Assembly (NCBI GenBank): GCA_963682175.1
Contig: OY821772.1
Location: 18,778,743-18,842,742 of the forward strand
DNA: 64,000 nucleotides
DNA from: Triglochin maritima
Taxonomy: Eukaryota > Streptophyta > Magnoliopsida > Alismatales > Juncaginaceae
Direction: 5' to 3'
Shown: one piece after another, positions 36,490 to 49,300 of the stretch
How the letters are laid out: each line of letters begins with the position of its first letter
How positions within the stretch are numbered: position 1 is the first letter of the stretch
The notes under the pieces: generated by a model
Database searches by the model: none
Told to the model about the DNA's origin: nothing
The model's input: only the letters and a program-made list of their open reading frames with translations
Position numbers and translations under genes: made by a program

Positions 36490-36780
36490 TTTGATAGAAC
36501 TCGACATTGGTGTTGTCGAGTTCTCTTTATCTTTAGTAGAACTCGGCAACACCAGTGTCGAGTTCTATAAATTAATACTCGGCACTGGTGTTGTCGAGTT
36601 CTACTCAAAAGAATTCGGCAATTTCAGTGTCGAGTTTGATTTGGCACAAATTTGTACAAGTGTTTGGAGTCGGCATCTGTGTACCCGTTTTTTCTATACA
36701 AAACTCGGTGTTGCCAACGCCGAGTTCTACAAAGATTTTTTTCTACAGAACTCGACGTCTCAGACATCAGGTTCTGTGTA
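36490..36780. repeat. Palindromic subterminal repeats of the MULE, right end
   Basis: About six units of roughly 27-30 bp, each with GAACTCG on the left and CGAGTTC on the right. Examples are 36497-36523, with perfect 9-bp arms GAACTCGAC and GTCGAGTTC, and 36539-36565, with 7-bp arms. Related single or half units occur near the left end (about 29925-30245). Confidence 0.85.
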
Positions 36781-36880
36781 CACTAAAAACAAGACCCGTT
36801 GCCGCCAAGTGTGAAAAATATTTACAAATGAGGTTTATTTTGGAAATTTAAAAATATATATTTTTTGAAGAAAAAAATCC
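36740..36880 (-). repeat. Right terminal inverted repeat of the MULE
   Basis: Reverse complement begins GGATTTTTTTCTTC and matches the left repeat as described there. The outer end is fixed by the target duplication. Confidence 0.88.
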
Positions 36881-36889
36881 TTGTCTGAT

Positions 36890-38524
36890 TCCTGAATATT
36901 ACATATCCAATCCGTGTTTGTATCCGTTTTGTATAGATATTTATGTTGGTTTTTGGTATCCGTGTACAATATGTTGCTTATCTATATCTGAACTTTAGAA
37001 GTGTATCTCGACATACTTATATCCAATCGCATATGTATCACTCAAAGATACACCAGTAAGCGAGCACGGTTGCCAGTGAAATTATGCAATAACTAATATT
37101 TCTTTTCTACTTCATATATGCCATGCTTGTCACCCTGTCAAATTACGCAATAATAACCAAACCTCACAGTATATCGGTATGCATTTAAATCTTTCTTGGC
37201 TAGTATTTAATCTATAAAGTCAAGCATATTCTATGCGTAACAAATAGTTTTTAAAAAATAACTAGTTGAAAATTTAAAATCATAAGATTATGTAGCTCAC
37301 ATGCAACTTAAGAACAACCACAGGCTTTAAAACCATACTAGCAAACCTTTCCCTGAAGCCAGAACTGAATCACCAACCCAGTAGATAAACCAACTTTTAC
37401 GTCTTTCAGGACGAGAGCGTCAGGAGGACACCACGTTATTAAAACTTAAAAGTGACCCATATTTTCGACACCATTATGAAACCAACTGATACCTTTATTT
37501 CAAATATTTCCACGTGGAATAGAAGGTGCAATCGAGTCATGTACCCGTTGAAACAAAAAACATTATGGTTGTAAATGGAACAGATTTGACTCACCATCTC
37601 GTCCCGCTTAACGTGGATAGCAAACAAAAAATCCAAGCCACCAACTCACCACCCACATAATACGCAAGGTGGTTGTGAAACCACAACCTGCCTCACATAA
37701 TCTACAACCCACCTAACCCAATAACACAAAGTCTATCTACACGATCCAAAACCCAACCAAACCCACAACCGTCTCACACCCAACCTTACCATAGTACGTT
37801 GTATGTTGGCATTTGTTGTGTGAAACGGCAACCACAAGTTTTATTATAAATTAAACATGATTTGAAAGTTGTGTTCCTCAGCTACATGGCTCTTTGTTTC
37901 ATTTTACTACTCTTTTTTTTACTTATATATATCTTCAATTCTTTCTTTTTTGTAAACATCAAGTAATATAAGATCTCAATTTTGATATTTTTTTATTTTT
38001 ATGAGAAAAAAAACCAAAAGGTTAAGGAATAACTCACCCCACCTAGTCAATCTTTAGGCAGTACGGGTAGCAGTGAAGCATGAACCCAACTCACGTTGCT
38101 TACACCCATAGGTAACATGTAGCATAGACAAAAAATACTGCAGACTGTGTTTTACAAAAAATGCTACTGAATGCAGCGATATTTTGGCTGTCGAGGGAAA
38201 GTGAAGCATTTTCAGCAATATGGAGGTTTTTAAAATGCAGTAAGAATTTACCTAAAATCACACCAAGGAGATACAATCGGAAGTCAAAGTAGGAATCAAG
38301 AAGGAATACTTTAAAACAAAGCACTAACAACCATTCCCCAACATACAAATCGAGAAAAAATAACTTGGGTAAAAGCCTAAACACTACATATTTCAGACAA
38401 GGTTTTGGCTGTTAATAGATATGGCCAACCCCATATACACAAAGGAAAAGAATATGAATCAGATAGAGGTGAATACATGTTAAAACCCACTAAATCAACT
38501 CCACTGCGTCAAGCATAAACATCC
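36890..38524. other. 3' flank of the kinesin gene, no gene seen
   Basis: Spacer DNA plus the unmeasured 3' untranslated region of the kinesin. A CAC/CAA-rich stretch lies at about 37660-37800. I found no domain-bearing frame, RNA gene or element ends. Confidence 0.5.
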
Positions 38525-41500
38525 CTACCGTGTTGAGGTTTGACGCCGTGCAACGCCTATCTCACAGGAATTCACCTTAGCAGCAAACTGAAGTGAACAT
38601 TTTGATTCACTAGAAGATGTTGAATCGGGACTTATATTGACAACCATCAATGTCTTTGATTCTCCTCCAAGACATGGCTAACAAGAACAAAACAGTGCAA
38701 TTTTATACAGAAGTGCATCAAATCAACTTTAAATAGCAAAATAGACTAAGAAAAAACACTCTTACCTGAAGAAGATAAGTTAACTTGGAATTCCTAAATG
38801 GTATGTGTTCCTCTTTCTTTGCAATGGACGAAATCACTTCACTTAATGACAATAAACTTTTGTTGATATGCTGAAAATGGGTAATACGTGAGACTACGAA
38901 CAGGAAAAGAAAACCAATAACGAAAAAAAACAAAAAAATAATGTATACTTGAGTTTCTTTCAGGCGGTCACCAGTGGCACCACTCTTGTCGAGACGTTCA
39001 CTACCAGCAAGATCAATTAGGTTCAACACACCTTGAACATGTTGATCAGTGCTCTGAAATTAAAGAAAACCATTGCTATTGAATATGGATATATACTTGT
39101 TTACACACTTAATAAGCTCATTATACCTCGTTAACTCCCAATATTCGTAGCATGAATACAAAGTGACTGCGGGATGAATGCTCATTCATTTGAGTCCTGC
39201 CCACAGACCTGCAATGAAATAGAAGATCAGAATTATGTTAAAACCTAATGTCGCTATAATTTGAAAAATATCAAAACTCATAAATCATAAGGTATCAACA
39301 AAGCAACCATCTTCATACATCAAAACAGCTTCAAAGCACCTTGGAGCTACAAATTTTATGCAATGACAGCTGTCTTAAAAATTATTTGAATGATATGGAG
39401 GAAATTTTAATGTAATAGAATGGTAGATATTTTACATCTAAAGCGAAGGCAAGAAGTTTATATGTAACTAACTGTTAAACAACAGTATAAGGAATACCTG
39501 CTTTGTGCTGCCTGTTGCAAGAGATAGGACACTTCCCTTGTACTACATACATCCACAATTGTAAGGTCAGAGACATGGGTATTACCACTTTGATCATGTT
39601 TTATAGTGTACTGTTTTCCCAATGAAGTATTAGCATCCAGACCATTTGACCTGTTCGGGATCAACAGATCACGGATAGTCTCATTATAGATCTCTAGCAT
39701 TGATGCCTACAATCATCAACAGAAGAAAAAAACGTAAGTAAAGGAAGGAAGGAATCATCACAGGAATGCAGAAGTCAAAATATTAACCTGCATTGTGTAC
39801 TTCCAACCCTGTGATAACAAGGATTGACTAGCTTCAAATATTTGCTCCACTGAACGAGGTATTAATCCTTTCATATGTGGTTCTTCAGGCCTTCCCATCA
39901 TGGTGTACGTCTTCCCTGACCCTGTCTGCCCATATGCAAAAATGCAAACCTGAAGAAAAAAAAAGAATTACAATGATGAGCAAAACGTACGAGGCATGAA
40001 AAACTAATTACTCATTTCACTAAATTAAATCAACCTTATATCCATCCAAGGCACTTTGAACAAGCTGTGAGATTTCAACAAACACACTTTCCTGAGTTGC
40101 ATCATGCTTAAAAACTTTGTCAAATGTGAATGGGTGTGGTTTCCCTGTTTAGATGAAAGAACTAGTGAGCAGAAAACTTGATAAACATAACTGAAAGCTT
40201 TCCCTAAGAATAAGATCAACAAAATGTCATCGGGAAAATAAAAGGTTCCAACGTATTACCACTATGCATCAACATTATGCCTTCACCAGGTGAATCGAAA
40301 GAAGCAGGATATGAAACCACTTCTGCTTTACTAACACTCTGACCTTGTTCCTGCAGAATCGGTCTTACTCTGCAGAAAACTCGGATATTTCCTTTTAGTT
40401 CCTACAATAGATGTAGAAAATTAGGTACGACTTAACAAAATAAGACAAGCTTAGACTTGGATACACCTAAACAACCATACCAATATCGTATTGTGCAACT
40501 TCTTTCTCAATCTTTCGCCATCAGTGATCTTAGATTCTGCATCTGCTAAGCGATGTTGCAGTTCCTTGACAAGTTTACTTTGTTCAACATATTCCATTTT
40601 TGTTTCCAATGTTGTCGAATCAGCCATCTGGCAGAAAAATATATTTATATAATCATACATTTAGTTTGTACAACTTCAAATGTAAACCATGAAGAACTAA
40701 ACCTTGCAACTAGAAAGAGAAACCTTCAAGGAAAAAATAGATAACAAAGAAACTCAAAAAATTTAGCTGCTAAAGCAATAAATAGCTTATTACATTACGA
40801 ATGAAGTACCTGCAGTTTTGTATTTGCAATACCCAATTTTTTTGTCAAATGCTGAATTTCTTCTTGTTTTGTTGAGCAGGATTCCTGCAAATTACAGTTG
40901 ACGCATGATAAACTATAATAGATTCAAAAATAAACCATAGTTACAGTTGATGCATGAGAAACTATGACATTCAAAAAGAATCACCAAATAGCTTAATGTA
41001 CCTCGAGAGTCTTTACAGTATTGAAAAATTCATCCAACTGAAGAGAGTATGTTGTTGTTTTTTCTCTTAGCTTTTCCACATCAGCAGATAGTGACTTAAC
41101 CTTGGCGAGTTGGAGGTTCCGATCATCCTTTACCTCATGCAGTTCACTTCTAAGGCAGTCCACATTACTCTTATGCTCTTCTTTTTCCTTCAAGGTTTCC
41201 TGATGTGAACCCTACAGAACATGAAGCGAAACAAAATGAGGCATCAAAGCTTATATTTGTTATACCAACGATAGTAAACACCAACGCTTACCAAAACAGC
41301 TCATATCATATAACTATGAAATTTCTGAATCGTAGACAGTGAGATAACAGACAACCACCAGATACAAAGGAAAAGTTAGGAAAAAGCCAGAATTGTTCCA
41401 TAATAGCAATGCAAGTTTGTTTGAAGATGACATGTTATGTCAATAGAACTCTTGCAATAAAACGTTAAACAACAAATCATAATATAGAGGACCATTGATG

Positions 41501-44500
41501 CCAGACATTGAATACAAATGAATATGGAAACAACAATAAAGCTACAAAATCAAAACTGAAACAACAAAATAACAAACATAAAATAAATCAGCCTTCAAAA
41601 GAATATTTCCAGACTTACCAAATAGATAGCAGGTTACACAATATAACATATTAGCACGTGACAGAAGAAATGCATATCAAATACATATGCTGATATGCAT
41701 GAATTATACATCACTAACACGACTACATGAGAAATGCCATATATTTCAAAAGTTCACTATAAATATACAAGATACATAAGTTCAACAATAAGAAATAGTA
41801 ATTTTCCATGAATTTTATTGTACATATTTATAATAGAAATATATGCAACAAAATCGATTATAGGAGAAAAACCCAAAATTAACTATGTAGTATACAGTAT
41901 ACACTAAGGATACTCATTCCATCGAATCTCCAACATTGCTAATGTTCATGCCAACTAAATGTACCCTCGACACTAACTAAGAGCCCTTCAAAAAAGTGAA
42001 AGAAAGCATAAACGTAAGAATACATCAGAACCTCAAAACTGGTAAAACAGATCCAACGTATAATATAAGTGCAAATTTCGATAAGGTGTTGGACAAAGCA
42101 CAGCACATTACATGGACTTTAGAAATAGAGTGCTAAAGAATTAAAGTACAAAAGTACATTATAAAATTGCGTACAACATATATGCCTAAACATAGGAACA
42201 GCTGTCATCTCACCCTTAATGCTGATAACTGTTCCTGCAGCAGATCAGATTTGGCTCTCAGCTTGCTGAGTAGTTCTAGCATAGAAGTTTTCTCCTGCTG
42301 TAGTTTGTTGTTAATCTCAGTATGCTTTGTTGCCTCATCTTGGAGCCTGGAATTGTAAGCTTGCAAACCAGAATTGTACTCCTGCAACTTTTTATTTATG
42401 TCTTGCAGCGTTTCAATCTGACACCAAAAATGGATTTGTTTTTGTTGAATCGCAAAAAAACCAATAAATCATCAAAAAGTACTAAATATCTTATACCTGT
42501 TGATGTGCATGTAGTGCCTCTTGTGTAGCTTTGTTGAGCTCCGCTGAAAGTGCAATATTGGATTTTTCAGCATTTTCCTTAGCTTCCTTTTCTGCTTTAC
42601 AAGACTCAATCACAGCCTGTTTTAAGCAGAGAATCAGGACAAACTTACGTCTAGGTGAAAGAAAAACCGGAAACAACATAAAAAGGTCAGGCTGACATCA
42701 ACCTACCACTTTATCAGCTTCTTCCTTCTTAAACTTCTCTAGAAGTAGAGCAAACTCCAGCCTGAGCTTTTCTAGTTCCGTAGTCAGCTTGTCCTTTTCA
42801 TTCATCATTTGGGCCTCTGCAAAATGAAGGAAATTAACACATCATACAACGACATTCAATTCTAAAACAACCATAATCTAATCTTGCAAACACAGTCAGA
42901 GCCTAGAAGATCATTTTTACATTACCCATTTCAAAGAGTTTTTTCTGTTCTAGTTCTACCATCTCACGCAATCTTTCCTGCTCCTGCAAATGTCCATCTT
43001 CCACTTCCATGTACCATCTAATGCAACTCCTCAATTTCTTAATATACTCCATCATCTGCTCACTTTTCCCCTGCAGACAACAGCAACATCTTCAATTGAA
43101 CCAAAATCCTCAACTCAAACAATAAAATTATAGAGTAACAATCTTCCTATTGTCCATCGCAACCACCAGGCCAAAAAAGGGAAATGAGGAACTTCTAAAG
43201 AGTATTGTTTTCCAATTCACGCTAACCACATAACAAAAGCAAGAACACAGGACAAAACGCAGATCCAAAAGCACAGCTGAGGTTAGAAACTTCCAGCCAA
43301 GCCTATTGCCAGTGGTATACCAGTATGCACACAAATTAACAAAAAAAATATAAAATTTAACCAAAACACCACAATAAACAACGGTCTTCTGTAATCCACC
43401 AGAACTAAAGGTGAAAAGCATTAAAACAACACTTTATTAACAAATTCCACCAAACAAACCCCAAATCCGGTTTTTTTACAACAAGCAAGACAATAATCCA
43501 CAATTCAATCAAAACAAAACTTCAAGTGACGGTTTTCGCATCAAATCTAACAACACGAGAAGACACGTGTAACGTCCCGTCCCCGAACCCGCATCGAGAC
43601 CATGTCCCGGTCCGTCACGCATGTGCCCACTGACCCACAACACCCACATATTGTCACAAAACTTAAGTTGGCAAGTGTTATGGTAGTGGGCTCATGTCTT
43701 TATATCCAACATTCTCATGTTAAGCAATGTGAGACTAAACTTGGGGGTTTTTACAATATACCCCACTTGAACACCTGACGTCCTCGTCAAGGTTAAGTCA
43801 TTCAGTCACCAGACGTTGTGGGATTCTAGAGGTGGCTACCACCCTTTAGGTGTAGCACTTAGTTCCCCAATTTCGGCTGGTTCAGGCTCTGATACCATCT
43901 GTAACATCCTGTCCCCGAACCCGCATCGAGCCCGAGTCCCGGTCCGTCACCCATGTGTCCACTGGCCCACAACACTCACTTATTGCACAAAACTTAAGTT
44001 GGTAAGTGTTATGGTAGTGGACTCATGTCGTTATATCTCACCCCAACATTCTCATGTTAAGCAACGTGAGACTAAACTTGGGGATTTTTACAACCTTTCA
44101 CACATCAAACAGCCCCAAAATCACAAATTTGAGAACCATAAATCTAACGTTACATTTTCAGATCAAACCAAAACCACATCCCAAAATACGATCCAAAACC
44201 TACAGACCAATCACAAATATAACTAAAAAAGACTCCCATAAAACCATTTTTCAGTTTTACCAAACCTATAAAGCCAAGTCACGCACGAAAGCGGAAAACC
44301 AAATATCATAAACTCCAAGATTTTTCCCCAAATCCGAAAAGAAGCACTCACTCACCTTGAAATCCATCTTGTTCTTGCCCTTCATCTTCTCGTTCAAAAG
44401 AGCATCCACGTCAGCCCTAGTCTTGAACTCGAATCCAGCAGACACGCTCCCGGTCTCGGACCCAGCGCCGGGCTCGTCCCGATTCGGTCCCCCATTGACG

Positions 44501-44727
44501 GCCGCCAAAGCCTGTTTTGCCTTCGGAACCACCATCTTCCCGCCGCCGATCTTCCTCCTCTTGTCCCCGGGCTCCTCTAAGTTCTCCTTCTTCGAGACCC
44601 CAAAAAATCAGGAAAAAGGGTCGAAAACAGGAGGGTCCGGGTACGGAAGAAAGGGGGGATCGAACCTTACATTTGAGGGGCACGTCGGGAGGATCTGAGG
44701 GAGCTTGCTGTGCCTGCGTAGCGCCAT
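38525..44727 (-). CDS. KIN14: KIN-14 (ATK/KAT-type) C-terminal motor kinesin, intact, 17 exons
   Basis: A minus-end-directed microtubule motor of the family that organises plant spindles and phragmoplasts. Exons, 5' to 3': 44727-44671, 44589-44356, 43070-42926, 42816-42707, 42616-42497, 42417-42214, 41211-41002, 40884-40810, 40627-40481, 40401-40260, 40144-40035, 39949-39788, 39706-39498, 39208-39127, 39053-38949, 38870-38766, 38677-38525. All introns are GT-AG and all phases join, giving 789 residues; Arabidopsis ATK1 has about 793. The N-terminal tail is basic (DKRRK). A coiled coil covers about 150-425. The neck reads [22 protein letters not shown]. Motor motifs are P-loop GQTGSGKT (525-532), NEHSSRSH (650-657) and LIDLAGSE (681-688). 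I chose the start at 44727 because exon 1 (MALRRHSK) and the DKRRK segment match family N-termini; Met at 44535 is the alternative. Whether it is closer to ATK1/ATK5 or to KATB/KATC is unresolved. Confidence 0.94.
43568..44092 (-). mobile_element. TRIM element in intron 2 of the kinesin gene
   Basis: A 525-bp miniature LTR retrotransposon: terminal direct repeats 43568-43755 and 43900-44092, about 190 bp each. Between them is a 144-bp interior with a perfect 13-nt initiator-Met primer site (TGGTATCAGAGCC, complement at 43885-43897) and a purine tract (complement of TATACCCCACTTG). It is on the same strand as the gene. It belongs to the same family as 47649-48179. No flanking target duplication is visible (ACACG against ACCTT), so one flank may have changed. 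It has no coding capacity. Confidence 0.9.
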
Positions 44728-44753
44728 GCGATGCCGGGGAGGGGATTCTAGGG

Positions 44754-44762
44754 TTAGGGTTT
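44754..44762 (-). promoter_or_regulatory. Telo-box in the kinesin 5' region
   Basis: The minus strand reads AAACCCTAA, followed by CCCTAG, about 27 bases upstream of the start codon. Telo-boxes are common near transcription starts of plant genes active in dividing cells, which suits a spindle kinesin. Functional use is inference. Confidence 0.5.
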
Positions 44763-45720
44763 GGGTAAAGAGGAGAGGTGAGAGTGGCGGAGTGAAAGAG
44801 AGAGACCGAAAGGATTCAAAAAGTTTTGAAATGGGAACGTTAGCGGTAGTGGAAAAAAATACACGGGGTTTAGAGTTTGCACCTTGAGTTTAGGTTATTT
44901 ACAGGATGGTCTGGGTTGGTGTTGGTGGTCGTTGGATCGTTGAGGTTTGATGACGTTTGATTTCAACGGGTGTGATTGTTTACATCGCGAATGAGTCCTA
45001 TTATTTGTGCTTAGAAGCGACGCATTCGAGTTTGAGATTTAGGATGCGATTAATCCGCAGAAAATTATAAGAAATAAGGATAAAAAAACTTATAAAGTCA
45101 ACTTTCTTGTTGAGCATAAGGCTCGGACAATATCGGTTGACCTAATTGAATATGAACAACTTGATCACACGAGTGTGTACATGACTTTTTATATACACAA
45201 TAAATGTATGATTACAAATCTTCACCCAAATTTTATTAAAAAGTCTTCATTCTTTTTATCAAGTGATCTCTTGATTCTTCAAATTTTGGTCAACTTATAG
45301 AGAAATATCCACAAATATGTATGTATACAATACATTATTTACCAAGTTGATTATTTAATTTGGAATTACAATGTGGGTCAATCTGACATTACTTAATTTT
45401 GGTGAACTCTAATGATCAAAATTAACAAAATTACGGTGAAAAGCCAACCCCCTTGACATAAAAAACCCTAACCTACCCCAAACCATATAGTCTGGTTTTG
45501 GTCAGTTCTCAATTCTACTCGACCCAATGTGCTTCCCTAGTTAAGATAGAGAGAACAAATTATTTCCTTAATTACATATTATGTTACGAGTAAGAGGGTA
45601 ATGAAATGTGATTAATGGGTATAATGATTTTTCAGGCATTCTGAATATTCTTGGATAGGTCTTATAAATACCTTTTACTATCTCGTCTCTAGTTCTCATC
45701 CTTTCAACATGTCTTAACAT
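44763..45720. other. Kinesin promoter and intergenic spacer
   Basis: No gene seen. It lies between the kinesin start and the hAT element, so the kinesin promoter should be here. I do not identify a confident TATA box. Confidence 0.5.
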
Positions 45721-46391
45721 GTAGTATACAGGGGCGGACCCACTGTAGTGTCAGGTGGGACATGTGTCCTACCGTTAAAAAATAAAAAAAATGGAGTTTC
45801 CCAAGTCCCCAACTCCAAGCCCTAGATTTGGGCATTTTTGTTTCACCCCAACAACCCACTCATGAATCACTGCAGGTAGCAGCAAACTCCGCAACAGTCA
45901 GGCGAGCTTGCACTCCTACATGCAACAATCTGACCCTCCGAGCAGGCGAGCAGCAACGCAAACGCAGCATCCAACAGGCAGCAGGTTAGTCTTCTTCTTC
46001 TTTTCTTTTTAATTTCCAATCTTCTTATAATTGTTGTATTTGAATCTCCTTTTTTTTTAATTGCATAGTTGGTTTTTTTTAGTTTAATTTTGGATTGTTA
46101 GTCATTTTTTTCAGTTTTGAATTTTTAATTTTAGAATGTTTTGTTTTTTGGTGCAAATGTCAGAATGTTTTGTGACTTTTGTCATTTTTTGATTGTTTGT
46201 TTGTGTATTTCCTTGGAAGATGTTTAATTTCAGAACGTATTATTATGTCATTATGTGTTTCATTGTTTGTGAATCATATTGTTTTAGTTGTTGTTTTTCA
46301 TATTTAATTTCATTTTTTTGTCAATTAGAATGATTATTGATTTGTTTTGGAAAAATTAGATTATTGATAGTGAATTAAATAGTTTTCAGAA

Positions 46392-49300
46392 TGAAGAGGA
46401 AAAAAACAATGATATTTCAAGTTTCTTTTCAAAAGAACACATACTCCAAACTCTCCACCTCAAACAAGTGAACAAAATTCTCTTCCACCTCACAAGTGAA
46501 CAAAATCCTCCACCACATCAAGCAAGTGAACAATTTTCTTCTCCAGAAGAAACTATTGATGTTTCTCAAATTCATGAAGAGGAAACATGTGTTAGAGCCA
46601 GATTAAGTGCATTTGATGTTGTGAATCTTCCACAAGACGCAGGAAAAAGAAGAAAGATTACTGATTTTCATCCAAATGACATTCATGTTGTTAGGAGAGA
46701 ATATATTCAAAGATAACGTTGTCAACCTGAAAATCATGTGTTTCCTTTTCGACCTTTAGGGAAGAAACGACACCACTTTAATCCTAAATGGTTTGAAAAG
46801 TATAGACCTTGGCTTGAGTATAGTGTTGAGAAGGATGCAGCTTTTTGTTTCATTTGCTATTTATTCAAGGATAACAACTCACCCGGGGGATGCTTTTGTT
46901 TGTGACAAATTTAGAGCTTGGAACATAGCAGATTCATTTGATAAGCATGTAGGTGGACACATGAGTGCTCACAATCAAGCTTTGGTTCCATGGGGCTAAA
47001 TGCCTTCAAATGCCAAAAAGGTTCATCACATCCGGTTTCTCTAAACAAACGGAGGAAACTAGAAGTGCCTATCGGAAGCTTTTAGAAACTTCAATTGAAT
47101 GCTTGAAGTGGCTTATACTTCAAGGGTTACCTTTTCATGGTCATGATGAAAAAGAAACTTCATTGAATAGGGGTAATTTTCTTGAACTATTAAGCTTCTT
47201 TCAAAGCATAATTTTAATTATTCAAAAGTTATTTTGAAAAGCGCCCCGGGTAATTGTCAAATGACAACTACAATTTACAATGATATCATCAAGGCTTGTG
47301 CAAAAGAATCAACTAAAGCAATAATTGAAGATCTTGATGGTTTTTTTGCTATCCTTGCTAATGAGTCTGCAAATGTGTCTAATAAAGAACAATCTGCTCT
47401 TTGTTTGAGATGTATCAATAAAAGGGGAGAAGATATCAAGCACTTTCCTGGTGTTGTCCATGTTCCTGATACTACTTCTTTGACTCTTAAAGCTTCTATT
47501 GAGTCATTACTTATGGAACACTCTTTTAAGTCTTTCTAGAGTTCGAGGCCAAGGTTATGATGGAGCTAGCAATATGCAAGGTTCAATTAATGGCCTCAAA
47601 ACTTTAATTATGGATGCAAATTAATCGGCTTACCATGTCCATTGTTTTTGTAAAACCCCCAAGTTTAGTCCCACGTTGCTTAACATGAGAATGTTGGGGT
47701 GGGATATAAAGAATGAGTCCACTACAATAACACTTACCAACTTAAGTTTTGTGGCAATAGGTGGGTGTTGTGGGTCAGTGGGCACATGGGTGACGGACCG
47801 GGACCCAGGCTCGATTCGGGTTCGGGGACGGGACGTTACAGATGGTATCAAAGCCTGAACCAGCCGGAATTGTGGGAACTAAGTGCTACACCTAAATGGG
47901 TGGGAGTCACCTCAAGAATCCCACAACGCCTGGTGACTGAGTGGCTTGACCCTGACGAGGACGTCAGGTGTTCAAGTGGGGTAGGTTGTAAAACCCCCAA
48001 GTTTAGTCCCACATTGCTTAACATGAGAATGTTGGGGTGGGATATAAAGACATGAGCCCACTACCATAACACTTACCAACTTAAGTTTTGTGGCAATAGG
48101 TGGGTGTTGTGGGCCAGTGGGCACATGAGTGACGGACCGGGACCCGGGCTCGATGCGGGTTCGGGGACGGGACGTTACAGTTTTGCTCATCAACCTCAAT
48201 TGACACAAGTTGTCATTGCTAATAAGAATTCAGATTGTGGTTGGCTATTTGTAGATGTACTTGCACCTTTGCTAAATTTTGTGGGTGGTTCACCTAAGAG
48301 GATTTTTTTTCAAGAAAAACAAAAGCAACAAGTTGTGGAGGCATTTCTCTTTAGGTGAAATTGAAACAAGAACTGGTTTAAATTGGGAACTTGGCTTGAG
48401 TAGGTCAGGTGACACTCGTTGGGGATCTCACTTTAAAACAATTTTGAATGTGCTTGATTTGTATCCCACAATTCTTGAGTCACTTGATGCCATTGAGGCT
48501 ATTTCTGAGGTGATTGATAGAAATAGAGCCCAAACAATTACACACTTGTTGATGTCATTCGATTTTATTTTTGTGGCACACTTGGTGGGTATATTTGGGA
48601 TCACAAATGAGTTGAATTTGGCCTTGCAAAAACATGATCAAGATATTGTAAATGCAATGACAATGGTTGATGTAACTAAGAGAAATTTGCAAGACATGAG
48701 AGATCATGGATGGGATTCTCACATGGAGAAAGTCACTTCATTTATGACTAAATTTGACATGGAGATTCTGAATATGGAGGGAAAATATGTTATCCTGGGA
48801 AGAAGAACGTTTCGAGGTAGTAGCCCACAAGTGACAAATCTTCATCATTTTCGAGTTGAAGTTTTTCTAAGTGTCCTCAATCTACAATTGCAAGAACTTG
48901 AAAATCGGTTTAATGAGGTAAGCAAAGAATTACTTGTTTGTATGTCTTACTTCAATCCTGCTAATCAGTTTCTTTTTTTTTGACAAAAGGAAATTGGTCT
49001 GACTTGCTCAATTCTATCATAATGAATTTTCAAGTGCCCAACTGATATTTTTTGAATATTTGCTTGACAATTTCATTGTTGACATTTAAAATGATGAGAG
49101 ATTTTGGAATGTGAAGAATCTTAATGAGCTTTCTGTGAAACTTGTTGAGACAAACAAGCATGAAACTCATTCAAATGTCTACTTACTATTTAAGTTGATG
49201 TTACTTCTTCCCGTGGCAACGACAAGTGTTGAAAGAGTATTTTCCAGAATGACTATAGTGAAAGATAAGTTGAGTAATAGCATGGGAGATCAAATGTTGA

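Larger units (their letters stand above)
29805..36880 (+). mobile_element. Mutator-like element (MULE) carrying a plant-mobile-domain gene
   Basis: The ends form long terminal inverted repeats (29805-29945 and 36740-36880), and the element is flanked by a perfect 9-bp duplication TTGTCTGAT (29796-29804 and 36881-36889), the MULE hallmark. Inside, on the plus strand, are a decayed mudrA-like transposase (31170-33830) and a decayed plant-mobile-domain gene (34120-36022). Palindromic repeats occur near both ends. Total 7076 bp. Confidence 0.93.

Noticed and set aside
37439..37870. CAC/CAA-rich stretch with GGTTGTG...CACAACC inverted pairs as a possible MITE
   Set aside because: No terminal repeats with a matching target duplication could be found.
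43563..44097. Target-site duplication around the kinesin TRIM
   Set aside because: The flanking pentamers ACACG and ACCTT do not match, so none is claimed.
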